From Prevotella sp. (GTDB lineage: Bacteria > Bacteroidota > Bacteroidia > Bacteroidales > Bacteroidaceae), in NCBI GenBank assembly GCA_016291595.1, contig JAEEXN010000004.1, positions 23,030-87,029 on the forward strand: a stretch of DNA of 64,000 nucleotides. Direction: 5' to 3'. Below the pieces are notes generated by a model that worked only from the letters and a program-made list of their open reading frames with translations, did not search any database and had not been told where the DNA came from. The position numbers and the translations under genes were made by a program. This document shows, in pieces, positions 1 to 8,694 of this stretch (the stretch's first letter is position 1; each line of letters begins with the position of its first letter).

Positions 1-1871
1 AGGCGATAAATATCGCCGAACTGCACTACTTGACGTATTCGTTTGTACTCGGCAATGGCTTTTCGGCAGAGTTCCTTTTCCTCCTCTGTCATGTTTTTGG
101 GCTGAATCTCCATTCCCAGTCTTCCGCTCATGGCCACGTCAATACGCATTTTAAGTGAGGTGGTGCGATAAACAGTATGGTTTGGGGCAGCTGAAATGTG
201 GCTGGCCATAGCGATGGCAGGGAAGAAATAAGAAGTACCCCATTGCATGTAAATGCGTTGTAAAGCGTCTGTATTGTCGCTCACCCAGAATTCATCGAAG
301 TACGGAAGTATGCCCCAATTGGCACGGCCGCCACCACTAGCGCATGCCTGAATGGTAAGGTCGGGATACTTTTCGCGCACACGTTTGCACACCTTTTCCA
401 AACCACGGTGATACTCTATGTAGAGGTGACTTTGGTCTGCCATGTTTAGATATTGAGAACCGTGGTTGATGATAGGCATGTTTGCGTCCCACTTGATATA
501 ATCAATCTCAGGATAGTTTCTCATTAAGTTGTCAACTACTGAAAACACGAAATCCTGCACCTTAGGATTGGCAAGGTCGAGAACCAACTGAGTGCCGCCA
601 CGGCCTTTAACAGCTTCCCTGTTAGGAGCTTTAACAATCCAGTCGGGATGCTTTTCGAATAGTTCCGACACCGAATTGGTCATCTCTGGCTCAATCCATA
701 TTCCGAACTTGATACCGTGCTTTTTGGCGTCTCGCAATAGTCCCTCAATACCATCGGGCAGTTTCTGACGGTCAACACCCCAGTCGCCCAATGAAGAATT
801 GTCGGTCTTACGTTGATACTTGTTTCCAAACCATCCATCGTCCATAACAAATAGCTCACCACCCATCGAAGCAATATCTGCCATCATCTCGTCCATTCCT
901 TTTTGATTGATGTCGAAGTAAACACCTTCCCACGAGTTAAGCAGGATCTTACGCTCTTTGTTCCCATGCATTAGCATATATTTGCGGCCCCACTTATGGA
1001 AATTCCGGCTAGCTCCTGAAAGGCCTTCGCTCGAGAATGTCAACGCTAATGGCGGAGTCTTAAAAGTCTCTCCTCGTTTGAGATGGTATTCGGAGTTGTC
1101 TGGATTTATGCCTGCAAAGAAGTAGTGGTATTCAGTATCGTCAGTGTCTATTTTGAGCTGGTAGTTTCCACTATAGCAGATAGCTGCGCCGATTACATCA
1201 CCTGTGTTTTCACGAGCCTTGCCGTCGAGTGAAAACATCACCTCGCCATGATCTGTATGAGAATTGCGTGTTCCATCTTTATTCTTTAGTATCTTTACAC
1301 CCGGTTCTAGCAGTTCCTCCACTACCCTACACTCGTTCCCCCATGACCCGTAAAGATGAGAGACCCATACATCACCGCGACGGATTGGCAGAAAACCTGA
1401 AGCGAATTGCGTTAGAGTGACAGTACCTTTCTCATTGTTTGTAATCTCGGCCCACATTAAAATCATCTCTGCATCTTTGTATTCCATGTATTTCAGGTCG
1501 ATAATAACTGGATAAACGACGTCTTTCATGTGAATGACAGTAATCTGGTTGCCATCGTTCTTCAGCCTTTCAATACCTGTGACGACTAACGCAGTAGAGA
1601 GGTTGCCATCTGCATGGCGCATAGCGATAGCTGCTTCTGAAGGAGCATTGAGCCCATAGGCTGGATAAGCGTCCATACGGCCGTTTACAGGTGTCTGAAG
1701 GTGCTGCAAGTCATTGTCGTTCAAGCGGCTTCCAAAATACACATACTGAGGTTGCTTGCCATTTTCTACTTCAAGAACCATTGTAATTCCTTTTGTCTGT
1801 ACAACCACCTGCTCGGCTGTTACCCATGAAGCAAAAGCCAAGAAAAATGCGATGATAATAATTCTTTTCAT
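1..1871 (-). CDS. GH36 alpha-galactosidase, 3' end outside window
   Basis: Secreted or periplasmic enzyme expected to remove terminal alpha-galactose from melibiose- or raffinose-type sugars or galactomannan. The reading frame is open from ATG at 1871 to the window edge (623 codons), so the C terminus is missing. It starts with a signal peptide (MKRIIIIIAFFLAFASWVTA). The N-terminal beta-sandwich is followed by the GH36 catalytic barrel with WIEPEM, the nucleophile motif KWDAN (Asp462), CASGGGR and the acid/base motif SDNTDA (531-536). The visible end, VVQFGDIYRL, is typical of GH36 just before the C-terminal sheet domain. No SusC/SusD pair is visible beside it. It has its own promoter and follows a terminator, so it is a separate unit. 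The family is clear; exact substrate is inferred. Confidence 0.93.
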   Translation of the reverse strand, partial: MKRIIIIAFFLAFASWVTAEQVVVQTKGITMVLEVENGKQPQYVYFGSRLNDNDLQHLQTPVNGRMDAYPAYGLNAPSEAAIAMRHADGNLSTALVVTGIERLKNDGNQITVIHMKDVVYPVIIDLKYMEYKDAEMILMWAEITNNEKGTVTLTQFASGFLPIRRGDVWVSHLYGSWGNECRVVEELLEPGVKILKNKDGTRNSHTDHGEVMFSLDGKARENTGDVIGAAICYSGNYQLKIDTDDTEYHYFFAGINPDNSEYHLKRGETFKTPPLALTFSSEGLSGASRNFHKWGRKYMLMHGNKERKILLNSWEGVYFDINQKGMDEMMADIASMGGELFVMDDGWFGNKYQRKTDNSSLGDWGVDRQKLPDGIEGLLRDAKKHGIKFGIWIEPEMTNSVSELFEKHPDWIVKAPNREAVKGRGGTQLVLDLANPKVQDFVFSVVDNLMRNYPEIDYIKWDANMPIINHGSQYLNMADQSHLYIEYHRGLEKVCKRVREKYPDLTIQACASGGGRANWGILPYFDEFWVSDNTDALQRIYMQWGTSYFFPAIAMASHISAAPNHTVYRTTSLKMRIDVAMSGRLGMEIQPKNMTEEEKELCRKAIAEYKRIRQVVQFGDIYR

Positions 1872-1915
1872 AAGGTTATAGTTATTTGTTTCTATTCTTT
1901 ATCGATAAATCAGTA

Positions 1916-1923
1916 CAAAGATA
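1916..1923 (-). promoter_or_regulatory. -7 box of the alpha-galactosidase promoter
   Basis: On the minus strand this reads TATCTTTG, a perfect match to the Bacteroidetes -7 consensus TAnnTTTG, about 45 bases before the GH36 start codon. No good TTTG -33 box is visible at the usual distance. The box abuts the T-run of the upstream terminator. Confidence 0.5.
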
Positions 1924-1962
1924 GAAAAAATCCTTGAATCATGCAAGCATGAAACAAGGATT
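1921..1962 (-). terminator. Intrinsic terminator of the PurF-like/MaoC unit
   Basis: The arms AATCCTTG and TCATGC (1929-1944) pair with GCATGA and CAAGGATT (1947-1962), with an AA/AA internal loop and an AA apical loop. In the minus direction the hairpin is followed directly by TTTTTT. It sits about 100 bases past the MaoC stop codon and before the alpha-galactosidase promoter. Confidence 0.8.
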
Positions 1963-2064
1963 GTATTAGTTGTTATAAAGAATAGCTATATTGTAAAGAA
2001 TAAATTATAGAAACATTTACTTTTCAAATAGCTAATTGTTTTATAACTAAGCTCATTATTGGGC

Positions 2065-2529
2065 TTAAATAAAATAATAGAGGAATGAAGCTATGCCCTC
2101 AAGGGCAGGCTTGCGTTGGCCTTCAATCTCAATTTTGAAATCAATTTCAGCTTTACAGATACCACGTAAATTCTGAATATTGTGTAATTTTGTAACCAGA
2201 CGAACACGGCTTCCAGTAATGACAGGTTGGCCAAAGCGCATCTTGTCCATGCCATAGTTCACTAACATCTTAATATTATTCACCTCGATTATCTGGTCCC
2301 ACATGTAAGGCAGAAGCGAAAGCGTAAGGTAGCCATGAGCAATTGTGCTTTTGTATGGACTCTCTTTGAGCGCGCGCTCACTATCAACATGAATCCATTG
2401 GTGGTCGAGTGTTGCATCAGCAAACATGTTGATGCGTTCTTGATCAACTTGCAACCACTCTGAACAACCCAGTTCTTCACCCAAATGAACCGCAAATTCT
2501 TCGTATGAATTAATGATTAGTTTTGACAT
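2065..2529 (-). CDS. MaoC-like hot-dog dehydratase
   Basis: 154-residue single hot-dog protein of the MaoC/NodN type, expected to act on a CoA or acyl-carrier thioester, for example as an (R)-specific enoyl-CoA hydratase. The hydratase dyad is present in FADATLDHQWIH as Asp42 and His47, followed by the conserved S-x-I-A-H-G-Y-L-T segment near residue 65. Length is normal for the family. It lies 48 bases after the PurF-like gene on the same strand and both sit between one promoter (4040-4070) and one terminator (1921-1962), so they are probably co-transcribed. The true substrate cannot be told from sequence. Confidence 0.85.
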   Translation of the reverse strand: MSKLIINSYEEFAVHLGEELGCSEWLQVDQERINMFADATLDHQWIHVDSERALKESPYKSTIAHGYLTLSLLPYMWDQIIEVNNIKMLVNYGMDKMRFGQPVITGSRVRLVTKLHNIQNLRGICKAEIDFKIEIEGQRKPALEGIASFLYYFI

Positions 2530-2577
2530 GATTCAGTTTATTCGTTTATTTGTCGTAAATTATCAATTCTCAATTAA

Positions 2578-4011
2578 CTAAAACCACTCCTCTCCATCTT
2601 GCTCATGGCAATAGCTACTACCATCGAAACAATGAGTGCAGACGTCACATTTAGGCAGACCGATAGCCTCGATAAGGTCTTCAAGCTTGACAAACTTTAC
2701 TGTTGTAAGACCAAGTCTTCGGCCAATCTCAGCCACCATGCGCTTATACTCTGGTGAGTCTGTCGTGGCATATTTGTCGAGCTTTGCTTTGTCGTCGCCT
2801 TCAAAATCTTTAATAATGCGGCGTGTGATAAGTTCCAAATCGCTTTTCGAGGAAGTAAAGCCAATATACGGGCAACCGTATACAAGCGGCGGACAAGAAA
2901 TACGACAATGTACTTCTTTGGCACCATACTCAAAGAACGTGCGTACGTTGTCTCGCAACTGTGTACCGCGGACTATTGAGTCATCACAGAAAGCAACACG
3001 CTTGTTTTTCAACAATGCACCATTCGGGACAAGTTTCATTTTTGCCACCAGATCACGTCGGCTTTGATTACCTGGTGTGAAAGAACGTGGCCAAGTAGGT
3101 GTATATTTCAGAACTGCACGCTGATATGGAACCCTACGCCCCTCTGCATAACCTAAAGCCATTCCTACTCCAGAATCAGGAATACCGCAAACGCAATCAA
3201 CTTCCGTGTCATCTTGCTCACCCATCCTCTGTCCATTGCGCTCACGTACAGTCTCAACGTTGATTCCCTCGTAGTCACTGGATGGGAAACCATAGTAAAC
3301 CCAAAGGAAAGAACAAATCTGCTTGCGCTTAAATGGGTGTTGGAGCACTTCCATATGGTCGGCATGAATGCGAACTATTTCTCCGGGACCAAGATCACGA
3401 ACAACTTTAAAGTCAAGATTGGGAAAGCTCGTGGTCTCGCTGGTTACTGCATATGCACCTTCTTTCTTTCCAATGACAATTGGTGTACGCCCAAGAAAAT
3501 CACGCGCGGCAATAATTCCGTTTTCTGTTAGTATCATCATCGAGCATGAGCCTTCTATCTTTTTGTACACCAAATTGATTCCCTCGACAAAAGTGTTACC
3601 CATATTGATGAGCAAAGCTACAAGCTCTGTCTGATTAATATTATTGGCAGACATCTCGCTGAAGTGCATACGCAACGCCTTCAGGTCTTCTGCAATTTCC
3701 GAGAGATTGTTTATTTTGGCCACGGTCACAACCGCATATCGTCCCAAGTGAGAGTTCACAATGATAGGTTGCGGATCTGTATCGCTTATGACACCAATCC
3801 CCTGGCGACCCACAAAATGGTCGAGTTCATCCTCAAAACGTGACCGGAAATAATTACGTTCCAAACTATGGATAGAACGGTTGAAACCTTGCTCCTCGTC
3901 AAACGTAACGAGACCTGCACGCTTGGTGCCTAAATGAGAATTGTAATCAGTTCCATAAAACAAGTCGTTGACACAATTCTTGTTGGAAATCGTTCCAAAA
4001 AAACCACCCAT
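2578..4011 (-). CDS. PurF-like amidophosphoribosyltransferase lacking the N-terminal catalytic Cys
   Basis: 477-residue homologue of glutamine PRPP amidotransferase, the first enzyme of purine synthesis. The phosphoribosyltransferase half looks intact: the PRPP loop FCDDSIVRGT is at 341-350, and likely 4Fe-4S ligands of the Bacillus-type enzyme are at Cys233, Cys380, Cys458 and Cys461. The glutaminase half is altered. The protein begins MGGFFGTISNKNC, where true PurF has a processed N-terminal Cys in CGIFG or CGVFG, and the HRGQ motif reads HLGT. The nearest Cys is residue 13, out of place for the nucleophile. It may use free ammonia, do another reaction, or regulate a second PurF encoded elsewhere. 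Start ATG at 4011 suits the promoter about 30 bases upstream. Confidence 0.85.
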   Translation of the reverse strand: MGGFFGTISNKNCVNDLFYGTDYNSHLGTKRAGLVTFDEEQGFNRSIHSLERNYFRSRFEDELDHFVGRQGIGVISDTDPQPIIVNSHLGRYAVVTVAKINNLSEIAEDLKALRMHFSEMSANNINQTELVALLINMGNTFVEGINLVYKKIEGSCSMMILTENGIIAARDFLGRTPIVIGKKEGAYAVTSETTSFPNLDFKVVRDLGPGEIVRIHADHMEVLQHPFKRKQICSFLWVYYGFPSSDYEGINVETVRERNGQRMGEQDDTEVDCVCGIPDSGVGMALGYAEGRRVPYQRAVLKYTPTWPRSFTPGNQSRRDLVAKMKLVPNGALLKNKRVAFCDDSIVRGTQLRDNVRTFFEYGAKEVHCRISCPPLVYGCPYIGFTSSKSDLELITRRIIKDFEGDDKAKLDKYATTDSPEYKRMVAEIGRRLGLTTVKFVKLEDLIEAIGLPKCDVCTHCFDGSSYCHEQDGEEWF

Positions 4012-4039
4012 ATATTTAAATATATTCGATTTTGAGCTG

Positions 4040-4070
4040 CAAAATTACGAAATTCCGCTCTATATACAAA
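4040..4070 (-). promoter_or_regulatory. Promoter of the PurF-like/MaoC unit
   Basis: Minus strand: -33 box TTTG (4067-4070), 19-base spacer, -7 box TAATTTTG (4040-4047). This matches the Bacteroidetes primary sigma consensus in both boxes and spacing, and lies 29 bases before the start codon. Confidence 0.75.
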
Positions 4071-4150
4071 AGCTTTTCACGTATTTTTTATCGTTTTTTT
4101 TAATTCATGCAAATAATTCATATTTATTTTATCAATCGGATTTTTATTAT

Positions 4151-4158
4151 TATCTTTG
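4151..4158 (+). promoter_or_regulatory. -7 box for the deoxynucleoside kinase pair
   Basis: TATCTTTG matches TAnnTTTG. Transcription would start near 4165, after the upstream in-frame ATG at 4156, which supports translation from ATG 4186. No convincing -33 box is seen. Confidence 0.6.
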
Positions 4159-4185
4159 CAAAAAACAATACATAATTACAAAGAG

Positions 4186-4812
4186 ATGCATATTGTAATC
4201 GCAGGTAATATTGGCAGTGGAAAAACCACATTGACAAACTTGTTGGTGCGGCATTATGGATGGAAACCACAGATGGAGACTGTTGAGGAGAATCCTTATC
4301 TGGCTGATTATTACAAAGATATCGCACGATGGTCTTTCTGCTTAGAAGTGTTCTTTCTGAAGCAACGTTTCAAAGACCTCATAGAGATAGCCCATTCTAA
4401 TGAAACCATTGTACAAGACCGTTCTATCTTCGAGGGAGTATATGTGTTTGCGGCTAATAACAAGGATATGGGTAACATGTCTGAACGTGATTTTGAAACT
4501 TATATGGAATTGTTTCAGTCGATGATGAGCATTGCCAAATTGCCCGAATTGATGATTTATTTACGGGCGTCTGTGCCCCATTTGGTTGGGAATATTCAAA
4601 AACGTGGGCGTGATTATGAGCAAACGATACAATTGGAATATCTTACTAATTTGAATAATCGTTATGAGGATTTCATCAACAAAAAGTACCCAGGAAAGGT
4701 CTTGACAGTAGATGTTGATAATGTTGATTTCTTGAACAATCCAAAAGATTTTGCTAGTATTGTTGATAAAATAGACGCTCACTTGTACGGATTATTTCCT
4801 CATGAGCCATAG
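4186..4812 (+). CDS. Deoxynucleoside kinase (dAK/dGK type), copy 1
   Basis: 208-residue P-loop kinase that phosphorylates deoxynucleosides (probably deoxyadenosine or deoxyguanosine) in cytosolic salvage. The P-loop GNIGSGKT is at residues 7-14, the DRS substrate and catalytic motif at 78-80, and the LID arginines in KRGRDYEQTI. An in-frame ATG at 4156 is rejected because it falls in the promoter and because starting at 4186 aligns this protein exactly with its neighbour (both begin MHI-x-x-AGNIGSGKTTLT). It is the first gene of a tandem pair, 55 bases before copy 2, and is divergent from the PurF-like gene. Which nucleoside each copy prefers is not visible. Confidence 0.9.
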   Translation: MHIVIAGNIGSGKTTLTNLLVRHYGWKPQMETVEENPYLADYYKDIARWSFCLEVFFLKQRFKDLIEIAHSNETIVQDRSIFEGVYVFAANNKDMGNMSERDFETYMELFQSMMSIAKLPELMIYLRASVPHLVGNIQKRGRDYEQTIQLEYLTNLNNRYEDFINKKYPGKVLTVDVDNVDFLNNPKDFASIVDKIDAHLYGLFPHEP

Positions 4813-4867
4813 CAGGAAAAGAAAGCCTTTACGATTCGTGATTATCAATTTTAAATAATAAATACAT

Positions 4868-5485
4868 ATGCATATAGCTGTAGCCGGAAACATTGGTAGC
4901 GGAAAGACAACGCTAACCAAGATGCTTGTCAAACGATACGGGTGGACGCCACGATTTGAGCCTGTTGACAACAATCCCTATCTTGCCGATTTCTATGCCG
5001 ACATGGAGCGATGGTCGTTTAACTTGCAGATTTATTTTCTGAATAAGCGATTTAAGGAAGTCGTTGAAATAGCTAATAGCAAGGATGTTATCATTCAAGA
5101 CCGTACGATTTTTGAAGATGCTTGTATCTTTGCTCCAAACCTTCATGACCAAGGGAAAATGAGTGATCGGGATTTCGACAACTATCGTGATTTGTTTGAT
5201 TTGATGATGTCTCTCGTCAAACTTCCCGATCTTATGATTTATATTCGCTCGAGCATTCCTAATATTGTAGCTCAGATTCAGAAACGTGGCCGCGATTATG
5301 AGCAGACCATCCGACTGGACTATCTGGAGGGTTTGAACAGAAGATATGAGGAATGGATTACAGGTTACAAGGGCAATCTGATTATTGTAGATGGTGACAA
5401 TGTGAAATTTGAGAGCAACCCTCTTGATTTCCAGCATGTAACCGATATGATAGATGCCAAGCTTTATGGTTTATTCCCCCTCTAA
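4868..5485 (+). CDS. Deoxynucleoside kinase (dAK/dGK type), copy 2
   Basis: 205-residue paralogue of the preceding kinase, with P-loop GNIGSGKT at 7-14, DRT where copy 1 has DRS, and KRGRDYEQTI in the LID. The two proteins share long stretches over the whole length (RWSF, FxNKRF/FLKQRF, LPDLMIY/LPELMIY, LYGLFP), so this is a tandem duplication that has diverged. In lactobacilli a tandem pair forms a dAK/dGK heterodimer; a similar division of labour is an inference here. No separate promoter is seen between them. Confidence 0.9.
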   Translation: MHIAVAGNIGSGKTTLTKMLVKRYGWTPRFEPVDNNPYLADFYADMERWSFNLQIYFLNKRFKEVVEIANSKDVIIQDRTIFEDACIFAPNLHDQGKMSDRDFDNYRDLFDLMMSLVKLPDLMIYIRSSIPNIVAQIQKRGRDYEQTIRLDYLEGLNRRYEEWITGYKGNLIIVDGDNVKFESNPLDFQHVTDMIDAKLYGLFPL

Positions 5486-5503
5486 GGATAATGTATAAAT
5501 ACA

Positions 5504-5575
5504 AGTTTAGAGTTCACACATTTTGATTATGTTGCGGATTATGCAAAAGGTAATCAAAGATATGAACTCTAAACT
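5504..5575. repeat. 72-bp nested imperfect palindrome between convergent genes
   Basis: Outer arms AGTTTAGAGTTCA (5504-5516) and TGAACTCTAAACT (5563-5575) are perfect 13-bp inverted repeats. Inside lie TTTGATTA (5522-5529) with TAATCAAA (5551-5558), and TTGC (5532-5535) with GCAA (5543-5546). No T-run follows on either strand, so it is not a classical terminator. It sits between the kinase pair and the aldo/keto reductase gene. Confidence 0.7.
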
Positions 5576-5689
5576 CGTGGTGTTACTCACTATGCGTGTA
5601 ATGATGCCTTCCAGTTTTATAGAGGAGCCTTCCCGCTAAGCAGAGCAACCTTCTGGTTCTGCAAAGTAGCTCTATTCGCTTTTATTGAA

Positions 5690-7045
5690 CTATAGTAATT
5701 CAACCAATCGAGCCATCTGGTTCGGAATACGAATCTGTTGCGGACACTTCGAGAGGCATTCCTCACAATCCATGCACTGGCTAGCCCATGCTTCTTCTTT
5801 AAGCGCCTTGTGATACCCTTCACGGTATGCCTTCAGACGGTTGGCGTATTCAGGTGTACCCTTTTCAGGTAATGGTAGCATTTTTTCGTTAACAGCGCTG
5901 TTATAATACGCGAAATTACCTGGGATATCAACACCATAAGGGCATGGCATACAATAGCGGCATGTGGTGCAGGGGATTGTAGGATAGCCCATCATTCCGT
6001 CGGCAATGCTTGCCAGTAGTGCTTTTTCATGCTCGGTACATGGATCAAGTGGCGAGAATGTCTTCACATTGTCAACCATATGCTCCATTAGCGTCATTCC
6101 GCTCAGTGTAGTCAGAATATTTGGTAATGAGCCAACCCAGCGGAAAGCCCATGATGCAATAGAGTCATCAGGACGCTCAGCCTTCAGTTGCTTGGCGAAC
6201 TCCTCGGGAACCTTAGCTAGTCTTCCACCAAGCAGAGGTTCCATGATGACATTCTGAATACCTAGTTTTTCACTCTTGTTATAAAGATACTCAGCATCAG
6301 CATCAACACGTCGGCCTCCTTTTATGGAAGCATGTCGCCAGTCAATATAATTGAGCTCAATCTGACAGAAATCCCACTGGTACTTATCGTTATTGTCTAA
6401 CAACCAGTCAAATACCTCAACATTGCCATGATAAGAGAATCCTAGATTCTTGATACGGCCAGCCTTTCGCTCCTCAAGCAGAAAGTCAAGCACTCCGTTG
6501 TCGATAAAACGCGGATTAAAATCCTGCATTCCTTTTCCACCGACACCGTGCAACAGATAATAGTCGATATAGTCAACTTTTAGAGCCTTCATTGAGTTGA
6601 AGTACATTTTCTTTGACTCCTCTAAAGGCCATGTGTTCGGACTATAGTTCGACATCTTTGTTGCAATCAGATACTTTTCGCGAGGATAACGTGAGAGCGC
6701 TATCCCAGTAGCTGTCTCCGACTGTCCGCCATGATACATGGGAGACGTGTCAAAATAGTTTACACCGTGGGCAATCGCATAATCTACCAGTTCGTTCACT
6801 TTCTGTTGGTCTATGATGCGGTTCTGTTGGGGAAGTCGCATCATTCCAAAGCCAAGCAACGACACTTTGTCTTGTGTGTGTCTGTTCACACGATAGACCA
6901 TATTGTTGTCAGTCGTTTTATTGATCTTTTGGGGTGAATCAGCCCACACGTGCAAAGGGTCCATGGCCATCATGGCTACAGCCGAAGCTGAACCGACGCC
7001 TAGCCGTTTCAAGAATTGTCGTCTGTTTAAGTTTTCGTCGTTCAT
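5690..7045 (-). CDS. Tat-exported aldo/keto reductase with C-terminal ferredoxin domain
   Basis: 451-residue oxidoreductase. A twin-arginine signal (RRQFLKRLGVG, residues 8-18) suggests folded export to the periplasm. The aldo/keto reductase barrel carries the tetrad Asp99, Tyr104, Lys130 and His166. The C terminus adds two cysteine clusters, CTTCRYCMPCP and CMDCEECLSKCP, that should bind two 4Fe-4S clusters. This architecture is common in anaerobic Bacteroidetes; its substrate and electron partner are unknown. NAD(P)H use in the periplasm would be odd, so electrons may pass through the Fe-S clusters instead. It lies 90 bases after the DUF4301 gene on the same strand and may be read with it. 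Confidence 0.88.
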   Translation of the reverse strand: MNDENLNRRQFLKRLGVGSASAVAMMAMDPLHVWADSPQKINKTTDNNMVYRVNRHTQDKVSLLGFGMMRLPQQNRIIDQQKVNELVDYAIAHGVNYFDTSPMYHGGQSETATGIALSRYPREKYLIATKMSNYSPNTWPLEESKKMYFNSMKALKVDYIDYYLLHGVGGKGMQDFNPRFIDNGVLDFLLEERKAGRIKNLGFSYHGNVEVFDWLLDNNDKYQWDFCQIELNYIDWRHASIKGGRRVDADAEYLYNKSEKLGIQNVIMEPLLGGRLAKVPEEFAKQLKAERPDDSIASWAFRWVGSLPNILTTLSGMTLMEHMVDNVKTFSPLDPCTEHEKALLASIADGMMGYPTIPCTTCRYCMPCPYGVDIPGNFAYYNSAVNEKMLPLPEKGTPEYANRLKAYREGYHKALKEEAWASQCMDCEECLSKCPQQIRIPNQMARLVELL

Positions 7046-7135
7046 TTTGCTTTTGTCTTCTTTTGGTGTATTCTCTTATGAGATGATTAGTGAGCAAACT
7101 CTGTAGCTGACAACGTAGACTACCAAAATACAGAA

Positions 7136-8653
7136 TCACTGATGTTGCTCTCGAAGCAGGTCATTGACCGTCTTAACGGGATTGAATGTACCAAGAGGAA
7201 CTTCTACGAATACCGTATTCCAGTCGCTCATTGCTCCATTCCAAAGACCAGGTAGCTCAAGTGCTTTCAGTTCGCGACCGTTCTTCGATTTACTACTGAT
7301 AAACCCAGTGGTCTTATCAACAAAATCAGGCAGATAGAAAGGCTTGCCTTCGAAGTCGCGAACAGCGCAAACAAGGTCAACAGGATTGAAATGCGTTCCT
7401 TCTGTGAACATCCGCATATACTCTTCGTTACTCTTGTCAATTTGTGAGCTCTCAAGAATCTGCAGGGAAATAGTTCCATCTTGATTGTAGGTGAGGAACG
7501 GACCACCACCTGGTTCGCCTACATTTTTCACAACACCGCAAACACGCATCGGACGATGAAGTTTCTTCTTCAAATAGATGACCAACTCTGCGTCCTCAAG
7601 TTGTTTAATGTCTGGTTTGCGGCAGCAGAGGTCTTGCTGAACAAAGCGGATAATCTCTTCTAGCTTGTCGTGGTTGTATTCTCCGCTATTGAGCAGACGA
7701 AGATAATCGAAAGCACGCTTTTGCAGTGTGACTAGCACACCGGCAATAAGTTGTTTGTACTCTACTGTCTCTGGCTTCAAACGGTCTGGAACCACGTTAT
7801 CGATGTTTTTAATGAAAATCACGTCGGCCTCAATCTCGTTCAAATTCTCAATAAGGGCACCGTGGCCACCTGGACGGAAAAGAAGTGAGCCGTCATCATT
7901 GCGGAACGGAGTGTTGTCGGGATTAGCGGCAACAGTATCAGTACTAGGTTTCTGCTCTGAGAACGAAATGTTATACTTAACTCCGTACTTCTCTGCGTAC
8001 ATGTCTTTCTTTTCTGCCACACGCTGCTCAAACATTTGCATGTGTTCGTGTGAGACAGTGAAGTGGACATTTGCCTCACCTGCACTTGCCGCATAAAGCG
8101 CACCCTCGACCAAATGCTCTTCCATAGGCGTACGAGCACCCTCAGGATACTTGTGGAAAAGCAACATTCCTTTAGGCAACTGGCCATAGTTTAGCCCTTC
8201 TGCATTAAGCATAGCTGAAGCAATGGCCTTGTATTTCGCATCAGCCAGTAATGATGTGATGTTCTTTCCATAAAGCTCTTGGCATTTGTTGTCGAGTGCG
8301 TCATAGAAAGCAAACTTTGTGAGATTTAGGAAATACTGTTTCTCGAAATCGGTAGTTGGAACATCATAGTCAGCATTAACAAAGCTGAACATGTCCTTGA
8401 ACATGCGGCTTGCCGCACCACTGGCAGGAACGAACTTCACAATCTTGTGTCCTTCGCTCTTGTATTCGTTCCAGGCATTTACATAGTTTTGACGCTCTTC
8501 CGTTTCGGGCGAAACGATTCCTTTACCAATAGCTGCAGCAGCTTCTAACTTCAGAAATGGGAAGCCGGTCTTAAACTCCTCCAACTGTCGGTTGATTTGC
8601 TCTTCGCTGATTCCTTTAACAGCGATTTGTTGTAGATCTTGTTGTGATAGCAT
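7136..8653 (-). CDS. DUF4301 family protein
   Basis: 505-residue cytosolic protein with no signal peptide or membrane span. I recognise it as DUF4301, a family largely confined to Bacteroidetes. Two segments, VKFVPASGAASRMFKDM near residue 75 and FRPGGHGALIENLN near residue 260, resemble the glycine-rich and active-site loops of sugar-nucleotide transferases, so a nucleotidyltransferase-like fold is plausible but unproven. It is the first gene of a possible two-gene unit with the aldo/keto reductase and is divergent from the relA-like gene. Confidence 0.8.
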   Translation of the reverse strand: MLSQQDLQQIAVKGISEEQINRQLEEFKTGFPFLKLEAAAAIGKGIVSPETEERQNYVNAWNEYKSEGHKIVKFVPASGAASRMFKDMFSFVNADYDVPTTDFEKQYFLNLTKFAFYDALDNKCQELYGKNITSLLADAKYKAIASAMLNAEGLNYGQLPKGMLLFHKYPEGARTPMEEHLVEGALYAASAGEANVHFTVSHEHMQMFEQRVAEKKDMYAEKYGVKYNISFSEQKPSTDTVAANPDNTPFRNDDGSLLFRPGGHGALIENLNEIEADVIFIKNIDNVVPDRLKPETVEYKQLIAGVLVTLQKRAFDYLRLLNSGEYNHDKLEEIIRFVQQDLCCRKPDIKQLEDAELVIYLKKKLHRPMRVCGVVKNVGEPGGGPFLTYNQDGTISLQILESSQIDKSNEEYMRMFTEGTHFNPVDLVCAVRDFEGKPFYLPDFVDKTTGFISSKSKNGRELKALELPGLWNGAMSDWNTVFVEVPLGTFNPVKTVNDLLREQHQ

Positions 8654-8694
8654 AAATAAGTGAGTTTTATTACGTTTTGATGGTATTTCAACTA

